Source: Chloropicon primus | Lineage: Eukaryota; Chlorophyta; Chloropicophyceae; Chloropicales; Chloropicaceae | Direction: 5' to 3' | DNA: 64,000 bases | Assembly: GCA_023205875.1 (NCBI GenBank) | Contig: CP060771.1 | Location: 124,001-188,000, forward strand | Shown here: positions 32,718-43,155 of the stretch, in pieces | Numbering within the stretch: position 1 is the stretch's first letter | Layout: each line of letters starts with the position of its first letter | The notes under the pieces: model-generated | The model's input: only the letters and a program-made list of their open reading frames with translations | Told to the model about the DNA's origin: nothing | Database searches by the model: none | Translations under genes and position numbers: made by a program

Positions 32718-34005
32718 CTTGTTGTTGCTCAATGAACTTCTTTCTTTCATTCGTCACGGAAGCAGCAGCAGCAGCAGGAGCAGGAGCAGAAAAAAAACGA
32801 AGAAGGAGAAGAAGAAGTCAGCATCTCTCTCTCTGTCTCTCTCTCTCTGTCTCTCTGTCGTGGTGCTCGAGAGCCCATCACCCGAATGCCTGTGAATGCA
32901 TGAAGAGGAAGAGGAGGAAGGTGGCGGAACCGAGGATGGCAACGGCAGAAGGGATGGAGAGGAAGATCGTTGCGTCTTCGGCTCCTCCTTACCTTTTATT
33001 TTTACTCTAAAAGGAACACCGACTCGGTCCGTTCGTGGTATTAGCGCGACGCCGTAAGTGAGTGTTCTGAGTTCTCCGCTCCGCTTCCCCTTTCCTCGGC
33101 CTTCGCTTGAGTGTTCCACTAGAGACGTAACACTCATGTGAGGAATCCACTCTTAATCAAAGGTCTTGAAACGAATACGTCTTGCAGTGAAAACGAATTG
33201 TGGCGGCGGCGGTGGTTCATAGTTCAAATGTGAAGTTCTGAAAGTCAAAACGAATCCATCCCACGACGACGAGTGTCCAATGCATGGCACTCGAGAAGAA
33301 GGACGGACGTCCGGTCTCTCTCTCCCCCCTTTCCTTCTTCCTTTCCCTTTCCTTTCCTGCTTGGTGGGAGGGAAACTGCCAAAGAGTGGCTCCTCCGGGG
33401 TTTCGTCTCCGTCTTCTGTGCCCAATGGCGCGGGTTTGGTTCGTTTCGTTTCGTTTCTTCTCGTTCGACTTCCCGTCCCTTGTCCTCGTCCTCGTTCCTT
33501 CGGGCCACGTTACCCCTCCATTTCAGACTAAGTTGCGCCACCCCTCGCTCCTTTCCTGTGGCCCTGCCGTCTTGGACCAACCCAAGACCTTCGAAGGGAA
33601 TACTCTTGAATCACGAAATAGACAGCCTGGTTTTCCTCTCTCCTCGCCGTCAGAACCCAAGCGTTAATCCCGTCTTATCCCCCCTCTCTCCCACCCTAAA
33701 CGCGCAAGACCTCGTGTCTACACTGGGTTGGGGAACTTTTCTCTCGAGGGATCCCACGTTCGTCAAGAGAAATTTGTGGGACCGCGTGGTCCCATGTGGT
33801 AAAACTACTCGATTCCTGACTTCAAGAGTAACGCCTCTCGCAGAAATAAAAACGTAGCGGTTTCTGGATCAACGAGGGAAGAAAAAGATGGCGTTCACAA
33901 AGCGCGACGCCGAGGTCGCCAGAGGACGAAGCGGAGCGGCCAACCACTCGACGGGGTAGGGCCAGCCAGCGTTGTCTCCATCTTTTTTTTTTACCCTACT
34001 CAAAG
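32718..34005. other. Divergent intergenic region, uS10 / giant surface protein
   Basis: Roughly 1.3 kb without a recognisable gene. The part near uS10 has GCA and (CT)n runs. The part before the giant gene ends in a T run (33981-33992) and ACCCTACTCAAAG before the ATG. Weak copies of the shared element may occur (for example CTTCGAAGGG near 33587). The promoter of the giant gene should lie here. Confidence 0.5.
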
Positions 34006-37000
34006 ATGAAGTACCAAGTTGCTTTGCTCTTCGTGGCTCTGTTCGGTTGCGTTGCCTTCCAGCAAGCTCAAGCTCAATGCCAAGGCAAATGGAGCGGGTA
34101 TGGTTCATGCGTGAAGCAGGCTGACGGCACCACGAAGAAGTGCAAGACTTGGGTGTATACCACTCAAGTGGCTTTCGGGCAATTCAGCAGCGGTGGAGGA
34201 AGCAGCGGTGGTGGAGGAGGAGGAGGGGCTTGCAATGGCTTGAAGGATGCCACGGCCATGTTCAACGGTGGCTGGAAAGATGACAAGTTGAAGCTCGGAA
34301 ACACTTACGTCGGTTGCCCAAACACTATGTGGGACCAACCCGTCATGAGAAGGTCTCTCCTGGGAGGTAGCTGTCCTAGCTACGGAACCAAGAAGTGTGT
34401 CACGACTGGCTGCACCCAGGGATGCCAGGGAACGTGGACCTCTTACGGAGCTTGCCAGCACAACTGGGCGACCGGAAAGACCGAGAAGTGCCGTCTGTTC
34501 ATCCAGTCCGGCTATGGCGGTAACGGTGGCGGTAACAATGGCGGTGGCGGCGGTGGTTCCTGGTGGCAGGACAGGAGAAGCCTTCTCAGCGGGGGGTGTC
34601 CAAGCAAGGAGTGCACCAGCGATGGTTGCGTCTCACAGCAGACGCACTGCTCGGGAGGGTGGTCCGGATACGGTCCTTGCCAGTACGATTCCGCTTCCAA
34701 GGCCAACAAGAGGTGCAAGAGCTACACCGTCTACGTTCAGGCGTCGGGCGGCGGTAACGGTTGCCCATACGCCAACGGTGCTCAGAGTTGCGCGGCCTCT
34801 CTATGCCCTCAGCCAAAGGACTGCGTGGGACACTGGGGAAGCTACTCGGAGTGCAAGTTTATTCCTCAGGGCGGCATGTACCAGCGTTGCAGAAGATACC
34901 TTGTTACGAAGAACGCCGCTCACAACGGACAGTCTTGCCCCTACTCCTCCGGCAAGATCCAGTGCACCAGCATTGGGTGTGCCCAGCCTGCGAACTGCCA
35001 GGGTCACTGGACGTCTTACAAGGCTTGCAATAACGGAAAGAAGTGCAGAAACTGGGTCATTACCACCCCAGCCTCGGGCGGTGGCTCCCAGTGCTCGCAC
35101 TCCCACGGCCAGGAGGACTGCACGACCTATGGATGTCCTCAGGCGACGAACTGCCAGGGACAGTGGAGCGCATACGGATCTTGCTCCAAGCACCCAGTCA
35201 CTCACGTCAACCAGAGGTGCAGAATGTACTCCATCACCCAGCACGCAGCTAACGGTGGCTCCCAGTGCGGCTACTCCACCGGCAGCGTTCAGTGCACCGT
35301 GGGAGGTTGCTCTCAGCCTGTTGATTGCAAGGGAGCCTGGAGCTACTCCTCGTGCAACTACTACTCGTACTTGCACAAGTTCATGAAGGTCAAGAGCTAC
35401 CAGCATATTGTCTCTGCCCAGAACGGTGGTCAGGGTTGCCCTTACAACAACGGTTACAGCGTGAAGGTTGAGGGCGGATGCGCCCAGCCAGTGGATTGCC
35501 AGGGCTCGTGGTCTGCCTACGGCTCTTGCGCTCCAAAGAACGCCCAGAGAAGAAACTTGTTGGGAGGAGCAGGAGTCATTGAGACGCACAAGTGCAGAAC
35601 CTACAAGATTACCGTGAACGCCTCGAACCAGGGCAAGGCTTGCCCGTTCTACAACAACCAGGTTGACTGCACGAGCAACGGCTGTGCTTCCATTGTCGAT
35701 TGCGAGGGTGGCTACTCGGGCTGGTCCGACTGCTCCTACGATGCCGCGTCCAAGACCACCAGGAGGAGCAAGACCTACCAGATTTACACTCCAGCCAGCA
35801 ACGGTGGCAAGACATGCCCACACGCTTCCGGGCTCAAGGTCTGGTCGACCGGTGGATGTCCTCAGCCTGTGGACTGCCAGTATGAATACACGACAAGCGA
35901 GTGCCAGATAAAGAATGGTGTCGCGAAGAGGTGCAAGGTCTTCAACCCAACTGTTCTGCCTTCGGCGAACGGTGCCCCTTGCCCATTCTCTGCGGGACAG
36001 GAAGTTGAATGCAGCACCAATGGCTGTGCCCAGCCTGTGGACTGCGTGGGTCACTGGGAGATGGGTGATTGCAAGTACCACGCCTCGAGTAAGACGAACA
36101 AGAGGTGCAAGATGTACAAGGTCACTCAGATGAACATGAACGGCGGTCAGGCTTGTCCTGTGTCTCACATGGCGACGGAGTGCATGACCGAAGGCTGTGC
36201 CCAGCCCGTCGACTGTGAATGGGAGTCCGTTTCCGACGGACAGTGCAAGTACGACAGTGCTACCAAGCAGAACTTGCAGTGCAAGACCGCTAAGATCACC
36301 AAGCCCGCAGCGAACAACGGCGAGGCTTGCCCTCACGCCGATGGGTACACCAAGTGCACCAAGGAGGGATGTGCCCAGCCACAGAGCTGCGTCGGTGCCT
36401 GGGGTGCTTACACTTCTTGCCACGCCAACGGATCCAACAACGAGAGGTGCAGGGTCTACAGCATCTTGTCCGACGCGAAAGCGGGAGGCGAGGCGTGCCC
36501 ACACGCTAATGGACACAAGGAGTGCACCCAGGGAGGCTGCGTTCAGCCAGTGGACTGCAAGTTCGTTTGGGAGGATGTCCTTCCTGCGGCGTTTGACGAC
36601 GACCTCGGTGCCTTCGGTGAATTCCCTGACGGTGCCGATGCCCTTCCTGAGCAGGTGGACGACGAGCTGAAGTGCCACGTCGACCCTGTTGCCGGAACTT
36701 CCAAGAAGTGCAAGAAGGTTAAGGTCACCGTTCCAGCCACGCACAACGGAAAGGCTTGCCCTCATCCCGATGGATACGAAGTTTGCTCCGAGGAGGAATG
36801 CGCCCAGCCTGTGAACTGTGTCGGTTCCTTTACCGGTTTTGGATCCTGCGAGTACGACTCGGCGAACCACTCCTACAAGAAGTGCAGGTCTTACAAGGTC
36901 AGCGTTGCGTCCGCCAACGGTGGCTTCCTCTGTCCATTTGCCAACAACCACAAGGAGTGCATCCTTGGAGACTGCGAGCAGCCAAAGGACTGCGAGTTCG

Positions 37001-40000
37001 GATGGCAGCCATACATGGGCGAGGGCGCTGAGATGTTTGATGCTACTGAGGACAGCATGAACGCTACCTTCGGAGCTTGCATTTTGGACAAGGAGACTGG
37101 CGCCAACGTGAGGTGCAAGATCGCGATTCACACCGTGGATGCCAGCAAGAACGGAAAGGCTTGCGAGGTGGAGAACCTCGACAAGGTCTGCATGAATGAC
37201 GGATGTGCTCAGCCTGTGCACTGCCACGGAGAGTGGTCCGAGTACAGCCAGTGCTTCCATGACACCGATGAGGACTCCAACAAGCGTTGCAGAACTTACT
37301 CCGTCAAGACTCCAGCTGCCCACGGAGGCGAGGCCTGCAAGTTCGAGGATGGCGTCAAGGCCTGCACGGTTGCCGGCTGCGGACAGCCTATCGACTGCGA
37401 GTCTGAGTGGACTCCTTACGGAAGCTGCCAGTACCACGCCTCGTCCCAGTCCAACAAGCGTTGCAGAGGTTTCAACGTCACGACTGTTCCTGACAACAAC
37501 GGAGAGCAGTGCCCATACCCAATGGGCTACAGCCAATGCGTCGAAGCTGGATGCCCGCAGCCCGTTGACTGCGTCGGTGCCTGGGAGGAGTACGAGGAGT
37601 GCTACCACAACAAGGAGGACCACACCAACGAGAAGTGCAGGAAGTACAAGGTCACTACCCCGGCAGCTCATGGCGGAGCCCAGTGCCCACACGTTGATGG
37701 AAAGACCGAGTGCACCCAGGGAGGCTGCGACCAGCCAAAGGATTGCCTCTTCGGTTGGTTCAGCAAGAAGCAGGTTCCAGGCCAGCCAGAGCAAGACGAT
37801 CTTGGCGTCAGCGAGTGCGCGCTCGAGAACGGCGTGAGTGAGAAGTGCTCTTACGTTTCTATTCTTGCAGAGCCCAGCAACCACGGTTATGCCTGCCCAT
37901 TCCCTGAAGGGTATCCAATGTGCTCCACGGCGAACTGCACGCAGCCCGTTGATTGTGTCGGAGGCTGGGAGCAGTACAACGAGTGCATGTACGTGACCGG
38001 TCTTCACAAGAGCGAGAGATGCAGGCAGTACAAGATCACCACCCAAGCTGCTCACGGAGGAAAGTCCTGCCCACACGTGGATGGCCACAACCAGTGCACC
38101 AAGGGAGGCTGCCCACAGCCTGTTGACTGCAAGTACGAGCTCACCAACCCAACCGCTTGCGAGTTGCACGTGAGCGACGGCGGCAGCAGTTCTAGCAACA
38201 GGCAGTGCAAGACCGCCAAGATTGTGACTGAGGCCAAGTGGGGCGGTTTGGCTTGCCCCTACACCGAGGGAGAGAAGGTTTGCACATCCGAAGGCTGCGA
38301 GCAGCCCGTGGATTGCGTTGGCGCTTTCTTGCCTGGCAGCTGCATGTACAAGAACGACGAGCACGTGAACTGGAAGTGTGACATCTTCGAGGTCACCACT
38401 CCAGCGAAATATGGTGGCCAGGAGTGCCCTCATGTGAACGGGTACAAGATGTGCTCCAAGGCCGATTGCGACCAGCCAGTGGACTGCAAGTACGAGTTTG
38501 AGTTTGTCAAGACCGCTATGGTCAGCGAGGACGGAAACATGACGGAGGACTCCGCCCTTTGGGATTGTGTCTTCTACCCAGAGACCCTGGAGAGGAAGCG
38601 TTGCAAGGTCATGCACATCGTGACTGAGCCTCAGTACAACGGAAAGGCTTGCCCATACCCTGAAGGAAAGGAGCTTTGTGACAAGACGGGTTGCAAGCAG
38701 CCAAAGGCATGCGTGGGAGAGTGGTCTGACTACTCCAAGTGCTACAATGAGGAGTTCGCCGGCGTGAACCAGAGGTGCAGAAAGTACAAGATCACCCAGC
38801 CTGCTGTTGCTGGTGGTCCAGTCTGCCCATTCCCTGATGGCTTCGAGCAGTGCTCCATGGGAGGTTGCAGCCAGCCTATTGATTGCGAGGGCGAATGGAT
38901 CTCTGAGGGCACCTGCGAGTTCAACGACGCCTCCAAGAGCAACGAGAAGTGCAAGACCTTCTCCATCACTACCAAGCCAGAATACTTTGGCAAGGAGTGC
39001 CCATACATGAATGGCCACAAGGAGTGCTCCAAGGAGGGCTGTGACCAGCCTGTGCACTGCCACGGAGAGTGGTCCGAGTACAACCAGTGCTTCCATGACA
39101 CCGATGAGGACTCCAACAAGCGTTGCAGAACTTACTCCGTCAAGACTCCAGCTGCCCACGGAGGCGAGGCCTGCAAGTTCGAGGATGGCGTCAAGGCCTG
39201 CACCGTTGCCGGCTGCGGACAGCCTATCGACTGCGAGTCTGAGTGGACTCCTTACGGAAGCTGCGAGTACTATGCTAGCTCCCAGTCCAACAAGCGTTGC
39301 AAGCAGTTCGATATCACGACTGTTCCTGACAACAACGGAGAGCAGTGCCAGCACGCGCAGGGCTATGCCGAGTGCACCGAGGAGGGCTGTGCCCAGCCAG
39401 TTGACTGTGTCGGTGCCTGGGAGGAGTACGAGGAGTGCTACTACGAGCAGGGAGCCCACGAGAACAAGAGATGCAGGAAGTACAAGGTCACTACCCCGGC
39501 AGCTCATGGCGGAGCCCAGTGCCCACACGTTGATGGAAAGTCCGAGTGCACCCAGGGAGGCTGCGACCAGCCAGTTGACTGTGTCGGAGGCTGGAGCATG
39601 TACACTGGAACTTGCCAGTACAACAACGAGACTCAGCTCAACACCGACTGCAAGACGTACGAGGTCACTGTTGAGGCTGCCCACAACGGCTTGCAGTGCT
39701 TGTTCTTGGACGGCGAGTTGAGGTGCGATGCCAAGCCTTGCAAGGCCCCAGTTGCCTGCGTTGGTTCTTGGGGCAACTATGACAACTGTGCCTACGACGA
39801 GGGATCTGACTCCAACAAGAGGTGCAGAAAGTACACCATTGAGACGGAGGCTGCCTTTAACGGACCACAATGCCCTCACGCCGACGGCGAGATGGAGTGC
39901 GTCGCCGAGGGCTGCCCACAGCCCGTGGACTGCGTTGGTGCCTGGCAGCAGTACGGAGAGTGCGAGTTTGATGCTAACGAGCACGAGAACAAGAGGTGCA

Positions 40001-41574
40001 GATTCTACGAGATCACCCAGGAAGCTCTTAACGGCGGAGTGCAGTGCCCTCACGAGGACGGCTTGAGGAGCTGCAACAACACTCTCTGCCCTCAGCCACA
40101 GAACTGCGTGGGAAGCTTCAGTGACGTCGGATCTTGCTCTTATGTTACTGCTGAGCACTCGAACAAGGCCTGCAAGGTTTTCACCGTTGACGTTGAGGCT
40201 GCTTTCGGAGGAGATGCTTGCGCACACGAGAACAACTTCGAGCAGTGCACATCCTCTGTCTGCGACCAGCCTGTTGATTGTGTCGGAGACTTCGTAACTG
40301 CGCCAAACTGCACTTTTGACGAGACTGCTCAGGAGTGGCAGAGCTGCGGAACTTACAGGATCACCACCCCAGCGGCTCACGGAGGCCACGTTTGTGCCCA
40401 TTCCGATGGCCACAAGGTGTGCGACGTTTGCCAATCTGGCAAGGTTCCAGTGGACTGTGCGTTCGACTGGGTTGAGGAGACTACCGATGAGTGCGCCACT
40501 GGCGGAGAGATCAAGCACTGCAGTGTTTTCACCATCACTCAGGAGCCAAATGCTTACGGCGAGGCTTGCCCACACGAGGCAGGACACAAGATTTGCAGAA
40601 CCGAGGAGTGCAAGAACGACGACAACGGGGGCGGATCCAACCAACATGGCTCCAACGGGCATCATGCCACTGGATCTGGAATCACTGGAGACGACAAGGA
40701 GACTTCCACCGCCAACACTGCCACTGGCTTGATGTACGGCGGTATCGCTTTGGCGGGCTTGCTGTGCTGCTGCATCCCACTTTGCTGCTACTACCAGAGG
40801 AAGAAGAAGAGGCAGGCTGCTTTGAGCCAGTCTGTGGAGGGCAGGAAGTACAGCTTGCTGAACTACGGAAACCCCAACATGGTGACCATGCCTGTTGGCG
40901 CTAACACCACCATGATGCAGAATCCTTTCTTCGGAGCTTCCAACGGCGCCAGGAGTGGTACCCTCGGTGGGGAGGTGAACTTCAACTCCAACCCACTTGG
41001 AGAGGAGGACTACGGTGATGAGGATTCCGGACTCACGCCATCCACCGAGGTTTCTGGCAGAGGCTCCGTGAACGAGGGCTTCTTCAACCCAATGTTCATC
41101 CAAGAGCAGCACGAGGAAGTCGTTGGCTCTCTTCAACAGAACATGTACGCCATGTACGATTACATCGATAGCATGTGCGACACGGAGGCCGAGAGCATGG
41201 CTTTTGGAGAGATCAAGAAGGACATGCAGGAGGCTATGATCTCCTGGACCCAGATTGAGGAGTCTCTGATCGATTCTGAGGGCCAGACCCTCACCCAGAG
41301 TGTCACAAGCGAGGACATGGAGGAGAAGCTCAAGGCGATTAGACAGAAGTTGAACAAGATCGAGCAGAGCGCCTTCATGTGCAGGGACATCAACACCCAG
41401 GAGAAGTCCTCCTTGAGTAACATGATCAACCAGGCTCGTGGCAAGCTGCGCAGAGTTTCCACCGTGGGAGGAAACACGGTGAACCCAAGGAGGAAGACCA
41501 CCATGCCAAGCGAGTGGAAGCAGATCAGGATGAAGCTCAAGACTGTGAAGGCTCTTCAGGGTGGAAACTTCTAA
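34006..41574 (+). CDS. Giant Cys-rich TSP1-like repeat surface protein (2,522 aa), single exon
   Basis: A signal peptide (MKYQVALLFVALFGCVAF, cleavage near AQAQC) is followed by about 35 repeats of roughly 55-70 residues, each PVDCxGxWxxYxxC then RCRxY, T.AA.GG..CP and C...GC, usually closing and opening with QPVDC. This spacing mirrors algal TSP1-type repeats (VDCVGSW..W..C) but without the CGGGxQ segment. The first three repeats carry Gly-rich inserts (SSGGGSSGGGGGGG). One membrane span lies at about 2241-2265 (GGIALAGLLCCCIPLCCYY), then KKKR and a 255-residue cytoplasmic tail with a helical region. Codon use resembles ribosomal and histone genes. The likely role is an abundant cell-surface, flagellar-hair or adhesion protein (inference); no homologue with known function is recognised. 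Confidence 0.9.
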   Translation: MKYQVALLFVALFGCVAFQQAQAQCQGKWSGYGSCVKQADGTTKKCKTWVYTTQVAFGQFSSGGGSSGGGGGGGACNGLKDATAMFNGGWKDDKLKLGNTYVGCPNTMWDQPVMRRSLLGGSCPSYGTKKCVTTGCTQGCQGTWTSYGACQHNWATGKTEKCRLFIQSGYGGNGGGNNGGGGGGSWWQDRRSLLSGGCPSKECTSDGCVSQQTHCSGGWSGYGPCQYDSASKANKRCKSYTVYVQASGGGNGCPYANGAQSCAASLCPQPKDCVGHWGSYSECKFIPQGGMYQRCRRYLVTKNAAHNGQSCPYSSGKIQCTSIGCAQPANCQGHWTSYKACNNGKKCRNWVITTPASGGGSQCSHSHGQEDCTTYGCPQATNCQGQWSAYGSCSKHPVTHVNQRCRMYSITQHAANGGSQCGYSTGSVQCTVGGCSQPVDCKGAWSYSSCNYYSYLHKFMKVKSYQHIVSAQNGGQGCPYNNGYSVKVEGGCAQPVDCQGSWSAYGSCAPKNAQRRNLLGGAGVIETHKCRTYKITVNASNQGKACPFYNNQVDCTSNGCASIVDCEGGYSGWSDCSYDAASKTTRRSKTYQIYTPASNGGKTCPHASGLKVWSTGGCPQPVDCQYEYTTSECQIKNGVAKRCKVFNPTVLPSANGAPCPFSAGQEVECSTNGCAQPVDCVGHWEMGDCKYHASSKTNKRCKMYKVTQMNMNGGQACPVSHMATECMTEGCAQPVDCEWESVSDGQCKYDSATKQNLQCKTAKITKPAANNGEACPHADGYTKCTKEGCAQPQSCVGAWGAYTSCHANGSNNERCRVYSILSDAKAGGEACPHANGHKECTQGGCVQPVDCKFVWEDVLPAAFDDDLGAFGEFPDGADALPEQVDDELKCHVDPVAGTSKKCKKVKVTVPATHNGKACPHPDGYEVCSEEECAQPVNCVGSFTGFGSCEYDSANHSYKKCRSYKVSVASANGGFLCPFANNHKECILGDCEQPKDCEFGWQPYMGEGAEMFDATEDSMNATFGACILDKETGANVRCKIAIHTVDASKNGKACEVENLDKVCMNDGCAQPVHCHGEWSEYSQCFHDTDEDSNKRCRTYSVKTPAAHGGEACKFEDGVKACTVAGCGQPIDCESEWTPYGSCQYHASSQSNKRCRGFNVTTVPDNNGEQCPYPMGYSQCVEAGCPQPVDCVGAWEEYEECYHNKEDHTNEKCRKYKVTTPAAHGGAQCPHVDGKTECTQGGCDQPKDCLFGWFSKKQVPGQPEQDDLGVSECALENGVSEKCSYVSILAEPSNHGYACPFPEGYPMCSTANCTQPVDCVGGWEQYNECMYVTGLHKSERCRQYKITTQAAHGGKSCPHVDGHNQCTKGGCPQPVDCKYELTNPTACELHVSDGGSSSSNRQCKTAKIVTEAKWGGLACPYTEGEKVCTSEGCEQPVDCVGAFLPGSCMYKNDEHVNWKCDIFEVTTPAKYGGQECPHVNGYKMCSKADCDQPVDCKYEFEFVKTAMVSEDGNMTEDSALWDCVFYPETLERKRCKVMHIVTEPQYNGKACPYPEGKELCDKTGCKQPKACVGEWSDYSKCYNEEFAGVNQRCRKYKITQPAVAGGPVCPFPDGFEQCSMGGCSQPIDCEGEWISEGTCEFNDASKSNEKCKTFSITTKPEYFGKECPYMNGHKECSKEGCDQPVHCHGEWSEYNQCFHDTDEDSNKRCRTYSVKTPAAHGGEACKFEDGVKACTVAGCGQPIDCESEWTPYGSCEYYASSQSNKRCKQFDITTVPDNNGEQCQHAQGYAECTEEGCAQPVDCVGAWEEYEECYYEQGAHENKRCRKYKVTTPAAHGGAQCPHVDGKSECTQGGCDQPVDCVGGWSMYTGTCQYNNETQLNTDCKTYEVTVEAAHNGLQCLFLDGELRCDAKPCKAPVACVGSWGNYDNCAYDEGSDSNKRCRKYTIETEAAFNGPQCPHADGEMECVAEGCPQPVDCVGAWQQYGECEFDANEHENKRCRFYEITQEALNGGVQCPHEDGLRSCNNTLCPQPQNCVGSFSDVGSCSYVTAEHSNKACKVFTVDVEAAFGGDACAHENNFEQCTSSVCDQPVDCVGDFVTAPNCTFDETAQEWQSCGTYRITTPAAHGGHVCAHSDGHKVCDVCQSGKVPVDCAFDWVEETTDECATGGEIKHCSVFTITQEPNAYGEACPHEAGHKICRTEECKNDDNGGGSNQHGSNGHHATGSGITGDDKETSTANTATGLMYGGIALAGLLCCCIPLCCYYQRKKKRQAALSQSVEGRKYSLLNYGNPNMVTMPVGANTTMMQNPFFGASNGARSGTLGGEVNFNSNPLGEEDYGDEDSGLTPSTEVSGRGSVNEGFFNPMFIQEQHEEVVGSLQQNMYAMYDYIDSMCDTEAESMAFGEIKKDMQEAMISWTQIEESLIDSEGQTLTQSVTSEDMEEKLKAIRQKLNKIEQSAFMCRDINTQEKSSLSNMINQARGKLRRVSTVGGNTVNPRRKTTMPSEWKQIRMKLKTVKALQGGNF
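37213..37736 (+). repeat. Internal duplicated block (repeats 17-19) of the giant gene
   Basis: About 524 bases nearly identical to 39049-39572, an offset of exactly 1,836 bases (612 codons, ten repeats). The QPVHCHGEWSEY, GQPIDCESEWTPYGSC and VDCVGAWEEYEEC repeats are shared in order. This points to a recent internal duplication or gene conversion. Confidence 0.9.
39049..39572 (+). repeat. Internal duplicated block (repeats 27-29) of the giant gene
   Basis: Partner of 37213-37736. The first 200 bases differ at only a few positions, while the middle part (about 39265-39470) has diverged more, which suggests conversion tracts rather than one clean event. Confidence 0.9.
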
Positions 41575-41687
41575 AGGTTTCTTCCTTTCTTGTACGAAGA
41601 CTCTAACTTTATAAACTCAGAGAAATAGAAACACAAAAAACTTTTTTCCTTATTATTAGCTTTAAAAAAAACCGAACCACCTTTGTG

Positions 41688-43155
41688 TCAACGAAGAGAA
41701 GCGATGCGCTCGACGGCGACCGGCAGGCAAGATGGGTCTGAGGCGGAAATAAGAAGGAAAAGAGTCAGTGATGGGCGACTTGCAGTGGCAACACTCACTG
41801 GGCCGGCCAAACTTACCACTCATCCAAGCAAAGCAGAGGCGAAAGTACCCCGGAGTCTTCATGCCGCAGCTCTGTCCAGGGTTCAAGACGACTCCTCGGC
41901 TCACGAGCCGGCTCCATAGTTTGCGTTCTGCATCGAAGCTGTTATCCTCCAGGAGGCCCCTCAGGTCAATAAAAAGGAAGAGACCAGCGCTGGGCTCACC
42001 CACGAACGGGATCCCCGCCTGCTGCAGCGCGCTTGTCAACTTCTCACTCGCCTGGGCAAGACAGCGGGCGTTCTCTGCCAAAAAGTCCGCGACAAACTCG
42101 TCCTTGCCAAGAACCGCCGCAAAGTCCCACTGGCACGAGCTCGATATTGCACAGCTGTAACCGAGTGCATTCCAGGCATGCACGATAGCAGAGTTCTTGC
42201 TGTGAAGGGCTCCAATTCTTAGGCCCGATGCACCAAAATCTTTGCTGAAGCCGAAAACCGTATGGCAATGGGTTTGGACCCAATGCTCATCCGGTAGTTC
42301 CAGTTCCGACACAAGGTCCGCGAGGCTCACAAAGTCATCTTTGTTTTTGTACACACTGCAAGCGTAGATCTCATCCGAAATAACGTGAAGGTCCAGTGAT
42401 TGTGCCCAACGCAAGACAGCTATCAGATCCGCTTTGCTGTGGACTATGCCCAAGGGGTTGTGCGGGTTCGTCAACAAAAGCACTTTGCACTTGGGTGTGT
42501 ACGCAGCTTGCAAGTCCTCAACAGAGAGCTTGCCAAAACGATCAGCAGACGCAGACGAAGGGTGCACCTTGACAATCTCGACCCCCGCTCTCATTCCCAA
42601 GTCCCTTCCGAACTGCCCGTAATACGGCGCTGGTACCAGACAAGCATCACCGTAGTCACAGAAACAGAAGAAACAATTTTCCAGAACCACGCCGCAACCG
42701 GCGCTCACCATCAAGTCCTCTGGCTCCATCCTTGCAGACTTGCAGATATGGCGATTCGCATAGCGCGAGACCGCTTCCCTCAATTCAACCATCCCCTTGT
42801 AGTCCTGGTACCCCAGCTTGTTTGCTGGAAAGGCCTTGGCCTGATTCAGCTCCTGAACCAACCGAGTTGTGCTCTCGAGCTTGTTCTCTGCTCGACATAA
42901 CAAGATCTTCCCCAACTCGTTCGTGTCACGACGCCACAAGTCCCTCAACCCTTCATCGTAAGCTCGAGCGAACTCAGCTCCATACCCCTTGTCCCCTCCA
43001 CCCGTCCACCTCTCTATCCTCTCCGAGACTCTCCCTATGGCTCTGCCCCCTTCGCTCCTCCTCCTCATCGAGCGCACGCACGTTACGCGACGCTGCCCCT
43101 GCAATTGACGAAAAACGTTACGCGGCGGACCTCTCCGATGCCCTCGTCCGCGCAT
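41688..43155 (-). CDS. ACC-synthase-like PLP aminotransferase, 2 exons
   Basis: A fold-type I PLP enzyme. Exons 41817-43155 and 41688-41737 join in phase, turning FAWMS|DPSCLPVAVERIASLR into the usual C-terminus; total 462 residues. Motifs are LGYQDYKGMVELREAV, the cofactor region GCGVVLENCFF, LLLTNPHNPLGIV, DEIYACSVY, the PLP lysine in FGFSKDFGASGLRIG (about 303) and the carboxylate-binding arginine in YFRLCFAWM. It resembles the ACC synthase/ACS-like group rather than AspAT, but ethylene-precursor activity cannot be claimed from this. A 60-residue basic N-terminus may be a targeting leader or untranslated (alternative ATG near 43068). The short 3' exon follows ACTGACTC. Confidence 0.85.

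Noticed and set aside
33284-33667. A plus-strand frame upstream of the giant gene
   Set aside because: Ser/Leu/Pro low complexity, no splice link to the giant gene and no conserved motif.
34801-41136. A 2,111-residue open frame antisense to the giant surface protein
   Set aside because: It mirrors the Cys/Gly repeat structure of the sense gene with no domain of its own. Strong codon bias on the sense strand keeps the antisense frame open.
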